DNA of 38,453 nt, taken from positions 1 through 38,453 of the IMG/VR virus record IMGVR_UViG_3300049827_000256, one strand, 5' to 3'. Below, in pieces: positions 1-6,967 of the stretch; the first letter of the stretch is position 1, and each line of letters starts with the position of its first letter. Both the position numbers and the translations under genes were made by a program. Source of the DNA: a virus. The notes under the pieces were generated by a model. The model was given only the letters and a program-made list of their open reading frames with translations. It did no database searches and was not told the origin of the DNA.

Positions 1-90
1 GACCGCCTGCTTGACCACCTGGTAATGGGTCCCGCTCACGTCATCGGTTGCGATGCTCGTCCCGGATCCTGCTGTAATCGAAACATTGTC
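1..90. repeat. 90-bp direct repeat, left copy
   Basis: These bases are identical to 37234-37323. They encode the first codons of the same tail-associated protein in both places. Immediately outside the repeat (from base 91, and from 37324) the sequences differ while keeping the same gene order. This suggests that the contig overlaps itself around a circular genome and then runs into a different allele. A real duplication is the alternative. Confidence 0.9.
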
Positions 91-96
91 GGCCAT
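1..96 (-). CDS. Tail-associated protein, N-terminal fragment (cut by window edge)
   Basis: The ATG at 96-94 directly follows the TAA of the small terminase gene at 97. The visible residues begin MADNVSITAG and match the start of the complete gene at 36592-37329 (MSDNVSITAG) codon for codon, apart from the first two codons. The rest lies off the left edge. If the genome is circular, the gene continues at 37233 and this is simply the version-A start of the same gene. Function is as for the full-length copy: a predicted beta-rich virion component. Confidence 0.75.
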   Translation of the reverse strand, partial: MADNVSITAGSGTSIATDDVSGTHYQVVKQAV

Positions 97-522
97 TTAT
101 TCCTTCTTTTCCGGCGGATTGACCGCCCCTTCCGGGAGGTGGTAGTTGATCTGGAGGTTCATCCCTCCCGTAAGTTCCCCCTGGAACCGGTCCGCATACT
201 TGTGCGGCTTGGCGCCCTTCAGCAGGAAGATGAGGAGCGTGTCCGAGAACTCATGTACCGACCCGACATACTCCCCTTTGTACCAAATCGGCTTCGCTAT
301 CCCGTCCACGGCCCGGCGCCGGGCCTCCTGTTCAAGGGCATCGCCGGCGTCATTCTTAGCCTCTTCCCACTCGACTGCGAATTCCTCGTCCTCCTCTTTC
401 CAGCGGTAAGCAATCCGGCGTGGAACGTCGGTTGCCCTGCACGCCTGAGACACGTTCCCGTGCTTCCGGAACTCATCGAGGAACATCTCCTTGCGCTTGG
501 GGGCGAGTATTGCCGTAGACAT
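97..522 (-). CDS. Terminase small subunit, version A
   Basis: The 141-aa product is predicted to bind phage DNA at the packaging site and hand it to the large subunit encoded at 29847-31262. The N-terminal half has a helix-turn-helix pattern (FLDEFRKHGNVSQACRATDV, about residues 14-33), as in phage TerS proteins related to the phBC6A51-type HTH family. Residues 60-110 contain a charged helical region and an FLLKGAKPHKYADRF segment, common in these TerS proteins. The C-terminus ends in a basic/acidic tail after INYHLPEG. It lies between the Fn3-like gene and the tail-associated gene that begins at 96. A second, unrelated-looking TerS (version B) occupies the same slot at 37326-37685 and shares only the YxLPxG-type C-terminal motif. 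Confidence 0.8.
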   Translation of the reverse strand: MSTAILAPKRKEMFLDEFRKHGNVSQACRATDVPRRIAYRWKEEDEEFAVEWEEAKNDAGDALEQEARRRAVDGIAKPIWYKGEYVGSVHEFSDTLLIFLLKGAKPHKYADRFQGELTGGMNLQINYHLPEGAVNPPEKKE

Positions 523-536
523 GGGTCACCTGATCG

Positions 537-935
537 TTATTGTGATAGTCGCGCGTTTGCCGGTGCTGGAAACGCTGACGGTCTGCTGAACGCGAAAGGG
601 AGCGAGTCTGCGCTGCACACCTCTCCCCATGTCGTGTCGGCCTTGCACGCCTTAGCCTTGACCGTGTACGGCCCGCCCGGAGGAGTAAGCCCAAGGTCCA
701 GCTTGAACCCGTAGGTCCCTGAGGCATCAACTGCCACGTGAGACCCGTCCACCTGGGAGGGAAGCCCTGTGACCACGTACCACTGAACTCCTTGGCCGGG
801 CTGCGGGTCACACACCAGGAATGGCGCCGCGTGAGCTGCGTATCCAAATCCTTTGGGGAAAATCCGCTTGTGCCAGTTGAACGGATGGATGCAGGCCAGA
901 GCCAGCAGCAAAATCAAGGTCGTTTTTTTCATCAT
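537..935 (-). CDS. Membrane-anchored Fn3/Ig-like surface protein, version A
   Basis: The 132-aa product begins with a hydrophobic segment (TLILLLALACIHPFNW), a signal or membrane anchor, followed by a basic patch. After it comes a beta-rich domain with FLVCDPQPG near residue 39 and paired cysteines in the KACKAD..WGEVC stretch. This resembles small phage fibronectin-III/Ig-like proteins. The start ATG overlaps the TGA of the lipoprotein gene (ATGA), and a second ATG follows directly. The N-terminal motif ALACIHPFNWxKRIF is conserved in the version-B protein at 37685-38333, although the two genes differ strongly at the DNA level. Role unknown; a decoration or host-surface function is inferred only from the fold. 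Confidence 0.7.
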   Translation of the reverse strand: MMKKTTLILLLALACIHPFNWHKRIFPKGFGYAAHAAPFLVCDPQPGQGVQWYVVTGLPSQVDGSHVAVDASGTYGFKLDLGLTPPGGPYTVKAKACKADTTWGEVCSADSLPFAFSRPSAFPAPANARLSQ

Positions 936-1240
936 TTCCCCTTCCTCGTTGCCCTGATCTTTCGGTACTCCTCGACGGCCGTCTTGATGGCCTCGATGTC
1001 GATCGGGTTCCCGTAGCCGGCAGCCTTGAGTGCTTCACCGATCGCCTCACCCGTGGTGCTGATCCCGGCCCGGATCGGCTTGTCCATGGTCACCGTGGAC
1101 CCGATGATGATGCTGTCCTGGATGGTGACAGTCATGCACCCGCCCAGGGCGGTCAGGAGGACAACAGCCATCGCAGCAATCGCCAGTGCAGAACGACCAG
1201 AAGATGCAGCACCGCTGGAACGAACACGGTTCGCGAACAT
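932..1240 (-). CDS. Small lipoprotein, possible outer spanin
   Basis: The 102-aa product has a charged N-terminus, a hydrophobic stretch (LAIAAMAVVLLTALGGC) ending in a lipobox-like LGGC at residues 32-35, and a mature part of about 67 aa rich in charged helix near the C-terminus. It sits directly downstream of a holin-like gene and is coupled to the next gene by an ATGA overlap. A lipoprotein in this position fits an outer-membrane spanin subunit, but no inner spanin partner is seen, so this remains an inference. In version B the equivalent slot at the right edge holds a different membrane protein. Confidence 0.6.
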   Translation of the reverse strand: MFANRVRSSGAASSGRSALAIAAMAVVLLTALGGCMTVTIQDSIIIGSTVTMDKPIRAGISTTGEAIGEALKAAGYGNPIDIEAIKTAVEEYRKIRATRKGK

Positions 1241-1252
1241 GGAAACCTCCCA

Positions 1253-1588
1253 TCACTTCTTGAGCATGAATTGAATCAGCACCTGGACCATCGGCCACAA
1301 GATAAAAGCCGCGCCGAGAATCCAGTTGAGCTTGGTCGAAATCCCGTCGATCTTCTTGAAAACCGTCTCGTTGATCTTGCCTTGGGATTCGAGATCCCTA
1401 TCGTGCTGCTGCTTACGCTCCTCGCACCGCTCATCTCTCCGCTTCATCGCCTCGTCGTGGACGGCGCACCTCTCCATATCGTCTTGCCTCCTGCCTACCG
1501 AGCGCCGCCTATCCGCTGCGGTGCGCCGCTCGTCGAGAGTTGCGTTGTCCACAGTGTTGAAAAGTTCAGGAACGAAGCGTTGCGACAT
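1253..1588 (-). CDS. XhlA-like coiled-coil membrane protein, putative holin
   Basis: The 111-aa protein has a long, highly charged N-terminal region (about residues 20-85, rich in R, E, D and K, predicted coiled coil) and a single C-terminal transmembrane segment (LNWILGAAFILWPMVQVLI, about residues 88-106) ending in FMLKK. This architecture is typical of the XhlA/haemolysin family of phage lysis-associated membrane proteins. It is the first gene after the leftward terminator at 1611-1636, so it probably opens the late transcript. The following gene is 12 bases away. No separate endolysin is adjacent. Confidence 0.6.
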   Translation of the reverse strand: MSQRFVPELFNTVDNATLDERRTAADRRRSVGRRQDDMERCAVHDEAMKRRDERCEERKQQHDRDLESQGKINETVFKKIDGISTKLNWILGAAFILWPMVQVLIQFMLKK

Positions 1589-1610
1589 GCCGACCCTCCA
1601 TGAAATAGAA

Positions 1611-1636
1611 AAGCCACGGGGATGATCCCGTGGCTT
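1611..1636 (-). terminator. Rho-independent terminator of the leftward early operon
   Basis: A perfect 10-bp stem (AAGCCACGGG / CCCGTGGCTT) encloses a 6-base loop. Reading leftwards it is followed by a T-rich run, TTTTCTATTTC. It lies between the Lar-like gene (end of the early operon) and the holin-like gene. It should stop early transcripts before the late genes, or be the site of antitermination if late transcription begins upstream of it. Coordinates may be off by one base. Confidence 0.8.
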
Positions 1637-1725
1637 AGCTCGGCTGTTTTGATTTGCTTCTCATGACACCCATCGATAAGAGTTCGGAGTCATGTTGGAG
1701 AATAACTTCCTGAATGTCCAGAAAA

Positions 1726-1920
1726 TTATTTCGAACTCCTCGCGTTCCATGCTTCCAAGATCAATCCCTCGCGCTCATCCCAATGGACCGGGACATAATC
1801 GCGCTCGGTCGCTACCACGTCCGGTCCCAGACAACGGCAATCCAGGCACTCGACATAAAGCTGGTCGGTGAACGGACCGGACAGCCTGGTTGACCCGCAG
1901 AAAGGACAAGGGAGCAACAT
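1726..1920 (-). CDS. Lar-like small zinc-ribbon protein (restriction alleviation family)
   Basis: The 64-aa product starts MLLPCPFCGS, has a second CxxC pair (CLDC) at about residues 25-28, and ends in EAWNAR. This is the classic layout of Lar-type proteins: a CPFCG knuckle, a second CxxC, a GP motif, then AWNxR. Family members include Lar of Rac prophage, which modulates host type I restriction, but most phage copies are uncharacterised, so an anti-restriction role is inference. It is the last gene of the early operon, six bases after the preceding stop, and is followed by the terminator. Confidence 0.75.
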   Translation of the reverse strand: MLLPCPFCGSTRLSGPFTDQLYVECLDCRCLGPDVVATERDYVPVHWDEREGLILEAWNARSSK

Positions 1921-1926
1921 GAGGGG

Positions 1927-2211
1927 TTACTCTCCTCCTTCAACGAACGAGAGCGCCCCGGGATCCCCGTAAACCGGTAGGTTGATGCCTCCGTCATCTT
2001 CCTGATCGCTCGGTTGGTAGCGACCCAGCACGGCAGGCTTCCTCGAGATCCTGCCGGAAACACGCTCGCAGAGATCGTACAGCCTTGGCTGAACCACTCC
2101 GAACACGCTCATCTTCCCCGAGTAATCCGAAAGGTCCGGGAGCTCAGCGCGCACGGTCTCCTGCTTGCGCTCGTGGTCCAACGAGACAGTGATTTCAACC
2201 CAGTTCTTCAT
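1927..2211 (-). CDS. Hypothetical early protein
   Basis: The 94-aa product starts MKNWVEITVSLDHERKQETV. The start at 2211 is chosen because AAGGAG sits four to five bases upstream; a longer reading from a TTG at 2241 has no such site. The sequence is mixed alpha/beta with no motif I recognise. It sits in the early operon between the ERCC4-type nuclease and the Lar-like gene. Confidence 0.6.
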   Translation of the reverse strand: MKNWVEITVSLDHERKQETVRAELPDLSDYSGKMSVFGVVQPRLYDLCERVSGRISRKPAVLGRYQPSDQEDDGGINLPVYGDPGALSFVEGGE

Positions 2212-2237
2212 GCTTCTCCTTTCCAACCCGCGCGGCG

Positions 2238-2726
2238 TCAAACCGCGATCGGCTGCCCTCTGTCCAGGTGCCTCATGCGGATCCGCACCTCATCCGCGTA
2301 CTTAGCCAGCAGTGAGAACGTCCAGTACTCCGCCAGGGCGCGCGTGCCGCAGCAATAAAACGGCACCTGATACCTCACCTGGTACGCGGCAATGGACTGC
2401 AAGACGCTCTCGCTCTTGATCTCACTCCGGTACCGGCCGAGGCGCAGGTCCTGAAAGCTTCCCTCAATAACGACGGCGAACAGCTCGTAGGTCCTGCCGC
2501 GCGCCAGCTCCCGCTCGAACCGGTCGCGCTGGTCACCCTTGAGGCACCCCACCAGGTCGTCCAGGCTCTTGCGCTCGATAGCCACGCGGTCCTCGAACCC
2601 CGGAAGGCTGTAATCACCGGTCGGCAAGGTCCCGACGACCACGTCCGCCAGGTAGCGCGCGAACGGGAACGGGTGCTGCTCCCGCGTGTCCACAACGATC
2701 ATCGTTCGTTGCCCCTTCGCAGCCAT
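2238..2726 (-). CDS. ERCC4-type structure-specific nuclease
   Basis: The 162-aa product has the XPF/ERCC4 nuclease core: VVDTREQ with Asp13, GDYS with Asp38, and VAIERKSLDDL with Glu51-Arg52-Lys53 and Asp56. Together these form the GDXnERKX3D active-site signature. The length fits a stand-alone nuclease domain without the HhH region of XPF. It probably cleaves branched DNA (resolution of recombination or replication intermediates before packaging), matching its place in the replication/recombination operon. Its start overlaps the stop of the upstream gene (TGATG). Confidence 0.85.
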   Translation of the reverse strand: MAAKGQRTMIVVDTREQHPFPFARYLADVVVGTLPTGDYSLPGFEDRVAIERKSLDDLVGCLKGDQRDRFERELARGRTYELFAVVIEGSFQDLRLGRYRSEIKSESVLQSIAAYQVRYQVPFYCCGTRALAEYWTFSLLAKYADEVRIRMRHLDRGQPIAV

Positions 2727-2968
2727 CAGCCCCGCGCTCCCCTGATGTGCATCGGGTTTTTCCCGGGAGAACAGATCCCGCCGGATTTGCCGAGCAGCAA
2801 AGGGGCTTCGTCCTGAATGCTCATCTCTCTCTTCTCACCGGCCTTCAGCCCATGGTGGAGTTGAGGCTCCCAATCTCCGCGCGCGTCCGGCGGGACGGAA
2901 TGCCGATGACATTTCCCGGTTCGGTTGCACTCCGAAAGCTCGCTCCCGCACTGTTTGCACTTAGCCAT
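2726..2968 (-). CDS. Small zinc-knuckle protein
   Basis: The 80-aa product starts MAKCKQCGSELSECNRTGKC, giving four cysteines in a C-x2-C-x6-C-x5-C layout at residues 4-20, then a polar C-terminal region with one further cysteine. The start at 2968 is supported by GAGGAG/GGAG just upstream; the open frame extends further but without a ribosome site. It likely binds zinc; the function is unknown. It overlaps the ERCC4 nuclease start by one base (TGATG), implying coupled translation. Confidence 0.7.
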   Translation of the reverse strand: MAKCKQCGSELSECNRTGKCHRHSVPPDARGDWEPQLHHGLKAGEKREMSIQDEAPLLLGKSGGICSPGKNPMHIRGARG

Positions 2969-2979
2969 AACCTCACTCC

Positions 2980-3096
2980 TCAGAAAGGAAGACAATCCCG
3001 ATAACGGCCCACGTGCCAAATTCTGTGGAATCTGCGCGTCGTGATCCGAATCCACCAGCAACCGCAGTCGATGCACCTCCAGGCGTTGATCTTCAC
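2980..3096 (-). CDS. 38-aa Cys/Trp-rich small protein
   Basis: The frame starts at a GTG at 3096 preceded by AAAGGAG with eight bases spacing, and stops at TGA 2982-2980, eleven bases before the next start. The product begins MKINAWRCIDCGCWWIR, with cysteines at 8, 11, 13 and 35. This is a half zinc-knuckle followed by a basic/aromatic tail. It fills the otherwise empty space between the ATPase and the next zinc-knuckle gene, which with the strong ribosome site makes it credible. Function unknown. Confidence 0.55.
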   Translation of the reverse strand: MKINAWRCIDCGCWWIRITTRRFHRIWHVGRYRDCLPF

Positions 3097-3131
3097 GTTC
3101 CAGCTCCTTTTATGGTGTGATGTTTTGACAC

Positions 3132-4925
3132 TCAATTCGCCCTTTCGCGCTCAAAATGAGGACAATCCTTGCCGTCCGTTGGGAGCTTAGAAAACCGCCC
3201 ATCAAAGGGCCTACCCTTGCAAACTCCCGTCCCGCGCGGATTTATGGTACTTTCGTTGAACCAGATACAGGATGAACAATGTGCAGATACAGCAGAAAGT
3301 AGGGTTCCATTCCCCCTTATATGTAAAGTGTCATTCTGACAGTTTCCGTATGGACGGGGGGGCATTTGTACTTTCTGCGCTTTCTGCACGTTCAAATCGG
3401 CGGCCCAGGTCTTCGCCCTCCCGGTCGAATCGACACATGAAAATCTCAAATTATCAATGATTCTTCCCTCATGCCTATCGATCCACCTTGAAAGCCGTCT
3501 CGGGTTGATAACTCCACGCTCCCCGGCAACCTCATCTAAAATCGCGTACAAATCACCGTTCTTATCACTCGTCGCTTCGCGGATTGCTTTACTCACCGGC
3601 GCGCCAGATGGTCCGTAATACTCTGCCCACACACTCAGAAGAGTCCCGAGCCGGTTTGTCTCCGGATCCCGTTCGTATCCGGCATCAATCGATCCGACCG
3701 GATCCTGGACGTCGAGCCACCCGTTTTCCCCGACCCAGATCACCGCGTTACGGATGAACTCCCACGATTCGAACGAGGCGAAGCCGCCGGCCTGGTGGGT
3801 GAACCCGCTCGCGATGGAGGCCTTTAAAATGATGATGGCAGAGCGAACGAGGGGCATAAGGTTGCTGGTCACATGCGTGAGTGGGTTTATCTCGAACTGC
3901 CGGTTGAATGGTTTTTCAATGCCGGGATCGATCTTGATTCGGATGAGCCTCCGATTGAGATCACCCTCGACAATGGGGTTGTTTCCGGTCGCGATGATGG
4001 TGCTTGACGTCCTTGTTGAGATCATCTCCGAGGCCCCGAGGACTCGGTCTGTTAGACGTTCGCTTGTCAGGAAGGCACACAAGGAGTCGCTTTTGAACAA
4101 CCCGGAGATGTTGTCGAGGCAAATGATCGCCGCGCAGATCCGCGATAGTGAAACGAGTCGCTTGCGCATTTCCTCGTCGTCGTCCACCTTGGGAAGGACC
4201 TCGATGGGCTGGTTTGCCAAGGCGGAGAGACATTTAGCGAGCAACGTCTTCCCGCTCCCGGCGGTTGGGGACGAAATCAGAAAACCGGGGGCCGACGGCA
4301 AGAGCGGCCGAGTGATAACGGTGAGCAGCGCGGCCAAGTATCCTCCGCGATCCGTTGCCCCGCCGAAAGGAAATTCCTTGAACGGATACCACAGATCCTC
4401 GACGGCCTGCGCCGCGTCCTCGATGGTTGGGGGCTCCGGGATGTCATCCATCCGGAATCCGTTGTCCATGTGCAGAAACAAGCGGGAATCTCGGTCATAC
4501 CCTGCAGAGTCAATTACCCTCCCGCCCGGAGTGACGGTGGGCGTCATCACCACCCCGTCCAGGAGAGGAAACCGCCATAAACCGTCCATGGCCATAACCG
4601 TCTTGGCGATGTCCGGTGGGCAGTTGATAGACCGCCAATCTTCGGAGCGGCCGTCCCATTTCACGAAATCCACAAGGGCGGAGAGGTAGTTCACAAGCCA
4701 TTCGGCCTTGACGTGATAGATCCGCCCCTCCGCTATCCTGATGAGTTCGCCCGCCCGGTCGTAGACCGCCCCGTCAGAGCGCATAACCTCAAGGAGTTGG
4801 TCGATAATGCGCGGGAGTTCGCCCCCAACAACCTGGACCGTCGGCCGCATCGCGCAAACATTCGACCCGTCCGAGGGTCTTTTTTTGCGCTCACGCTTCG
4901 GCTTTTCTTCCTTCGGCATTGGCAT
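3132..4925 (-). CDS. P-loop ATPase, replicative primase-helicase-like
   Basis: The 597-aa protein has a basic, charged N-terminus, then a region containing the LLDGVVMTPTVTP / GYDRDSRL motifs found in phage and plasmid primase-helicase proteins (about residues 120-150). Next comes an ATPase core: Walker A SSPTAGSGKT (218-227), Walker B IICLDN (267-272), a sensor-like ATGNN (312-316) and an arginine-finger candidate DLNRRLIRI. The C-terminus carries a four-cysteine tail (CSSC ... GVCKG ... DCPHF) as in related phage proteins. It probably unwinds DNA at the phage origin. No primase catalytic motif was recognised. The start follows GGAG and overlaps the upstream gene by 35 bases. Confidence 0.75.
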   Translation of the reverse strand: MPMPKEEKPKRERKKRPSDGSNVCAMRPTVQVVGGELPRIIDQLLEVMRSDGAVYDRAGELIRIAEGRIYHVKAEWLVNYLSALVDFVKWDGRSEDWRSINCPPDIAKTVMAMDGLWRFPLLDGVVMTPTVTPGGRVIDSAGYDRDSRLFLHMDNGFRMDDIPEPPTIEDAAQAVEDLWYPFKEFPFGGATDRGGYLAALLTVITRPLLPSAPGFLISSPTAGSGKTLLAKCLSALANQPIEVLPKVDDDEEMRKRLVSLSRICAAIICLDNISGLFKSDSLCAFLTSERLTDRVLGASEMISTRTSSTIIATGNNPIVEGDLNRRLIRIKIDPGIEKPFNRQFEINPLTHVTSNLMPLVRSAIIILKASIASGFTHQAGGFASFESWEFIRNAVIWVGENGWLDVQDPVGSIDAGYERDPETNRLGTLLSVWAEYYGPSGAPVSKAIREATSDKNGDLYAILDEVAGERGVINPRRLSRWIDRHEGRIIDNLRFSCVDSTGRAKTWAADLNVQKAQKVQMPPRPYGNCQNDTLHIRGNGTLLSAVSAHCSSCIWFNESTINPRGTGVCKGRPFDGRFSKLPTDGKDCPHFERERAN

Positions 4926-5406
4926 CGCGAGTAGCTCCAGCGGACGTCCTGCGCGTGAATTTCACAATCGATGCAACCTGCCGATCGGGCAGAGCAGGCA
5001 ACCCGAGGTGAGCCACGTACTCCTTGAGGAGATCGAAGATGTCATCCTCGAGATACCCGTCCTCATGCAACTGAGTTGCACGCACCACGAGCGCGGCCTG
5101 CAGTTTCTTCCCGTGGTCCGGAGGGCGCCAAAACCAGATAGGCAGACGCAGACGCGCCCGCTCGCGCTCGGCCCGGTCGATTCGTTCGCTGATCCAGGAG
5201 CGCTCGGCGGTCTTGTCCGTGAGCTCCATGTACAGGTCGGCGTACACTTTGAGGATTTGCACCTGTTCGTCCAGGAGTCGATTAGCCTGGTCAACGAGGT
5301 CCTTCACCTCCTCCACCGCGAGCTGCAGCTGCGTGACGCACGAGGCCATGACAACCGCGCCGGGAAGGTCTTCGTCTGCTATTGGGACTATGCGACATTC
5401 TGACAT
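4891..5406 (-). CDS. Hypothetical replication-operon protein
   Basis: The 171-aa product (MSECRIVPIADEDL...) has a central heptad-like helical region around VEEVKDLVDQANRLLDEQV, a basic Arg-rich stretch with WFWRPPDHGKK, and a C-terminal helical part containing LEDDIFDLLKEYV. I recognise no family. The start at 5406 is chosen for a GGAGG about eleven bases upstream; the frame could be extended to 5502. It overlaps the P-loop ATPase start by 35 bases, which suggests a helicase partner or loader, but this is context only. Confidence 0.65.
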   Translation of the reverse strand: MSECRIVPIADEDLPGAVVMASCVTQLQLAVEEVKDLVDQANRLLDEQVQILKVYADLYMELTDKTAERSWISERIDRAERERARLRLPIWFWRPPDHGKKLQAALVVRATQLHEDGYLEDDIFDLLKEYVAHLGLPALPDRQVASIVKFTRRTSAGATRDANAEGRKAEA

Positions 5407-5516
5407 CGTGGACACTGCCTCCAATCCCTGTTTATCCCGCACGCCGGGCCGGTCCGTTTTCCGAACCTGTACGCGGCGCACGAGAGGGTTTTCCACACGC
5501 AATCGTGAGATTTCAT
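5388..5516 (-). CDS. Small Cys/Trp-rich ORF in frame after the nuclease stop
   Basis: The frame is open from directly after the TGA of the nuclease gene (5574) to a TAG at 5390-5388, 61 codons in the nuclease frame. The composition looks protein-like: WQSGNWVAAWMKSHDC, then GPACG and QCPRCQNV, a possible zinc knuckle. The only ATG is at 5516 (42 aa) and it lacks a good ribosome site; an ATT at 5555 is another option. It overlaps the next gene start by 19 bases. It may be a small protein with an unusual start, a readthrough extension of the nuclease, or a chance frame. Confidence 0.35.
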   Translation of the reverse strand: MKSHDCVWKTLSCAAYRFGKRTGPACGINRDWRQCPRCQNVA

Positions 5517-5573
5517 CCAGGCGGCAACCCAGTTACCGGACTGCCAACTGGCAATCGTCTCCGGGGGGATGGA

Positions 5574-6749
5574 TCAATAATCGTCTTCCTTGGCGTTGTA
5601 GAGGCCGAATTTTGGCTTGTAGGTCTTGCGCTCACCCAGGGACAGCAGCATTGGCAGGCGATTGGGCATTTTGAATTTCTTCAGGAGTTTCTCGAGCGCG
5701 GCCTCCGAGAGCGACAGCGCGCCCAGGGCGTCCGACTTCGGGACCCCGTAAGCGACGAGGACTTTCAGTATCCGCTCGACGTCGCCGGCCGTCCACGAGT
5801 TGTTCGCGCGCAGCTCGGCACGCTTCCCTCCGGCAGCCACGGGTCCGTTTTTCTCCACCCAGTCGCGCAGGAGATCCTTGACCTGGTCGACCACGCCCCC
5901 CGCGAATTGAATGAACAACAGGGCTTGCTCGGCCTCCTGGATAAAGAATATCTCCTTGGGGATCTGAGAGACGGGAGAGGCCTTGTGCTCAACTAGGGCG
6001 GTCGTTTTCCCGTCCCGAACGGGGCACCCGGGGACGCGACACCACTTGCACTGATCGCACGCGATCGCGGGGAACTCCTTCCAGGCGTTGACCTCCTCAA
6101 TCTTGGCGACAATCTTTTGGTGCATGGGGGTCGGGTCCGCGGCGATGTCAAACTCTCCGACGACGCTCATGCGGCCCTTGGCGATTTCGCCGAAAATGCA
6201 GGACACGCGGTTGATCCGATTGGCCCTCGTCACCATATCTGGGATGAGCTTGGGAATCAGATGGGCATAGAGGGCAACCTGGAAGGGATCGGCCTCGCCG
6301 CGGCCGGTCTTCCAATCCACGATATAGAGGCAATCGCCGTACACGTAGGCGAAGTCCACGACGGCTCGGAACGCGGCCTGCTTCGAAAACCATCCGTCGT
6401 CACCGGGGAGCGGCAGCAGGAAGTCGTTGAACGCGGCTTTGCCTTCGATCTGGTACCAGGGCGCGCCGATGGGAACCTGGAAGCCCATGCGGTCCTTGAA
6501 TTTGGAGATCATTGCGTTGCATTGTTCAGCGATATCCTCCGGGAACGCGTACTTGTCGAACCACGAGAGATCCGATGCCATGGACGCGGCGAAGCAATGC
6601 TCCAGGTATTTTTCCATGCACTCGTGCACGGCGCTCCCGATTCTCATCGGGTCGGATTCTGGTTCCTGAAATGTCTTCGAAACGTACAATGCATCAAACC
6701 TAAACGGGCATTGCGCCGACTGCCAGCGGGTATAAGAGAGCGCGATCAC
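5574..6749 (-). CDS. Cas4/RecB-family PD-(D/E)XK exonuclease
   Basis: The 391-aa protein shows the RecB-nuclease series: a conserved His in GSAVHE (His42), Asp132 in AVVDFAY, the catalytic DWK (Asp145-Lys147) in VDWKTG, and the downstream Gln157 in DPFQVALYA. Cys14 (SAQCPFRF) together with Cys234, Cys237 and Cys242 (CKWCRVPGC) could bind an iron-sulphur cluster, as in Cas4 and AddB. It probably resects DNA ends for homologous recombination or circularisation with the neighbouring Gp3-like protein. The C-terminal third (about residues 250-391) is helical and unrecognised. Its start overlaps the preceding stop (ATGA). Confidence 0.85.
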   Translation of the reverse strand: MIALSYTRWQSAQCPFRFDALYVSKTFQEPESDPMRIGSAVHECMEKYLEHCFAASMASDLSWFDKYAFPEDIAEQCNAMISKFKDRMGFQVPIGAPWYQIEGKAAFNDFLLPLPGDDGWFSKQAAFRAVVDFAYVYGDCLYIVDWKTGRGEADPFQVALYAHLIPKLIPDMVTRANRINRVSCIFGEIAKGRMSVVGEFDIAADPTPMHQKIVAKIEEVNAWKEFPAIACDQCKWCRVPGCPVRDGKTTALVEHKASPVSQIPKEIFFIQEAEQALLFIQFAGGVVDQVKDLLRDWVEKNGPVAAGGKRAELRANNSWTAGDVERILKVLVAYGVPKSDALGALSLSEAALEKLLKKFKMPNRLPMLLSLGERKTYKPKFGLYNAKEDDY

Positions 6750-6967
6750 GGGGTCACCTCCTCAAGCATCACTTTGGTTCCGAGAAACCCATAACCGAGC
6801 GCCTCGGCTATCCGTTGGGCCGCTTCCTCGCTGAGCGATTCACACACGAAATGCCAACCGCAGTAGAATTTCGCAACGGAGGGCTCCAGCTCGCGCGTCA
6901 GGCCGGGGACGGCGTCACTCAGCATCAACGCCCCGGTGTTCGAATACCACGCCTTGTTTTTTTGCAT
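6746..6967 (-). CDS. Small hypothetical protein
   Basis: The 73-aa product starts MQKNKAWYSNTGALML and contains a helical EEAAQRIAEALGYGFL segment. The start at 6967 is supported by a near-perfect AGGAGGTGATCTG ribosome site and overlaps the upstream stop as TGATG. Its own stop overlaps the nuclease start (ATGA). This gives a tight three-gene chain of Gp3-like protein, this protein and nuclease, so all three probably act together. No family recognised. Confidence 0.7.
   Translation of the reverse strand: MQKNKAWYSNTGALMLSDAVPGLTRELEPSVAKFYCGWHFVCESLSEEAAQRIAEALGYGFLGTKVMLEEVTP

Noticed and set aside
1-90. Classical terminal redundancy (direct terminal repeats) of a linear phage genome
   Set aside because: The right copy is not at the end of the sequence: 1.1 kb of related but different sequence follows it, which fits an internal overlap with an alternative allele better.
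3754-4689. A 311-codon plus-strand frame opposite the P-loop ATPase
   Set aside because: Antisense to Walker A/B and sensor motifs on the minus strand; no motif of its own.
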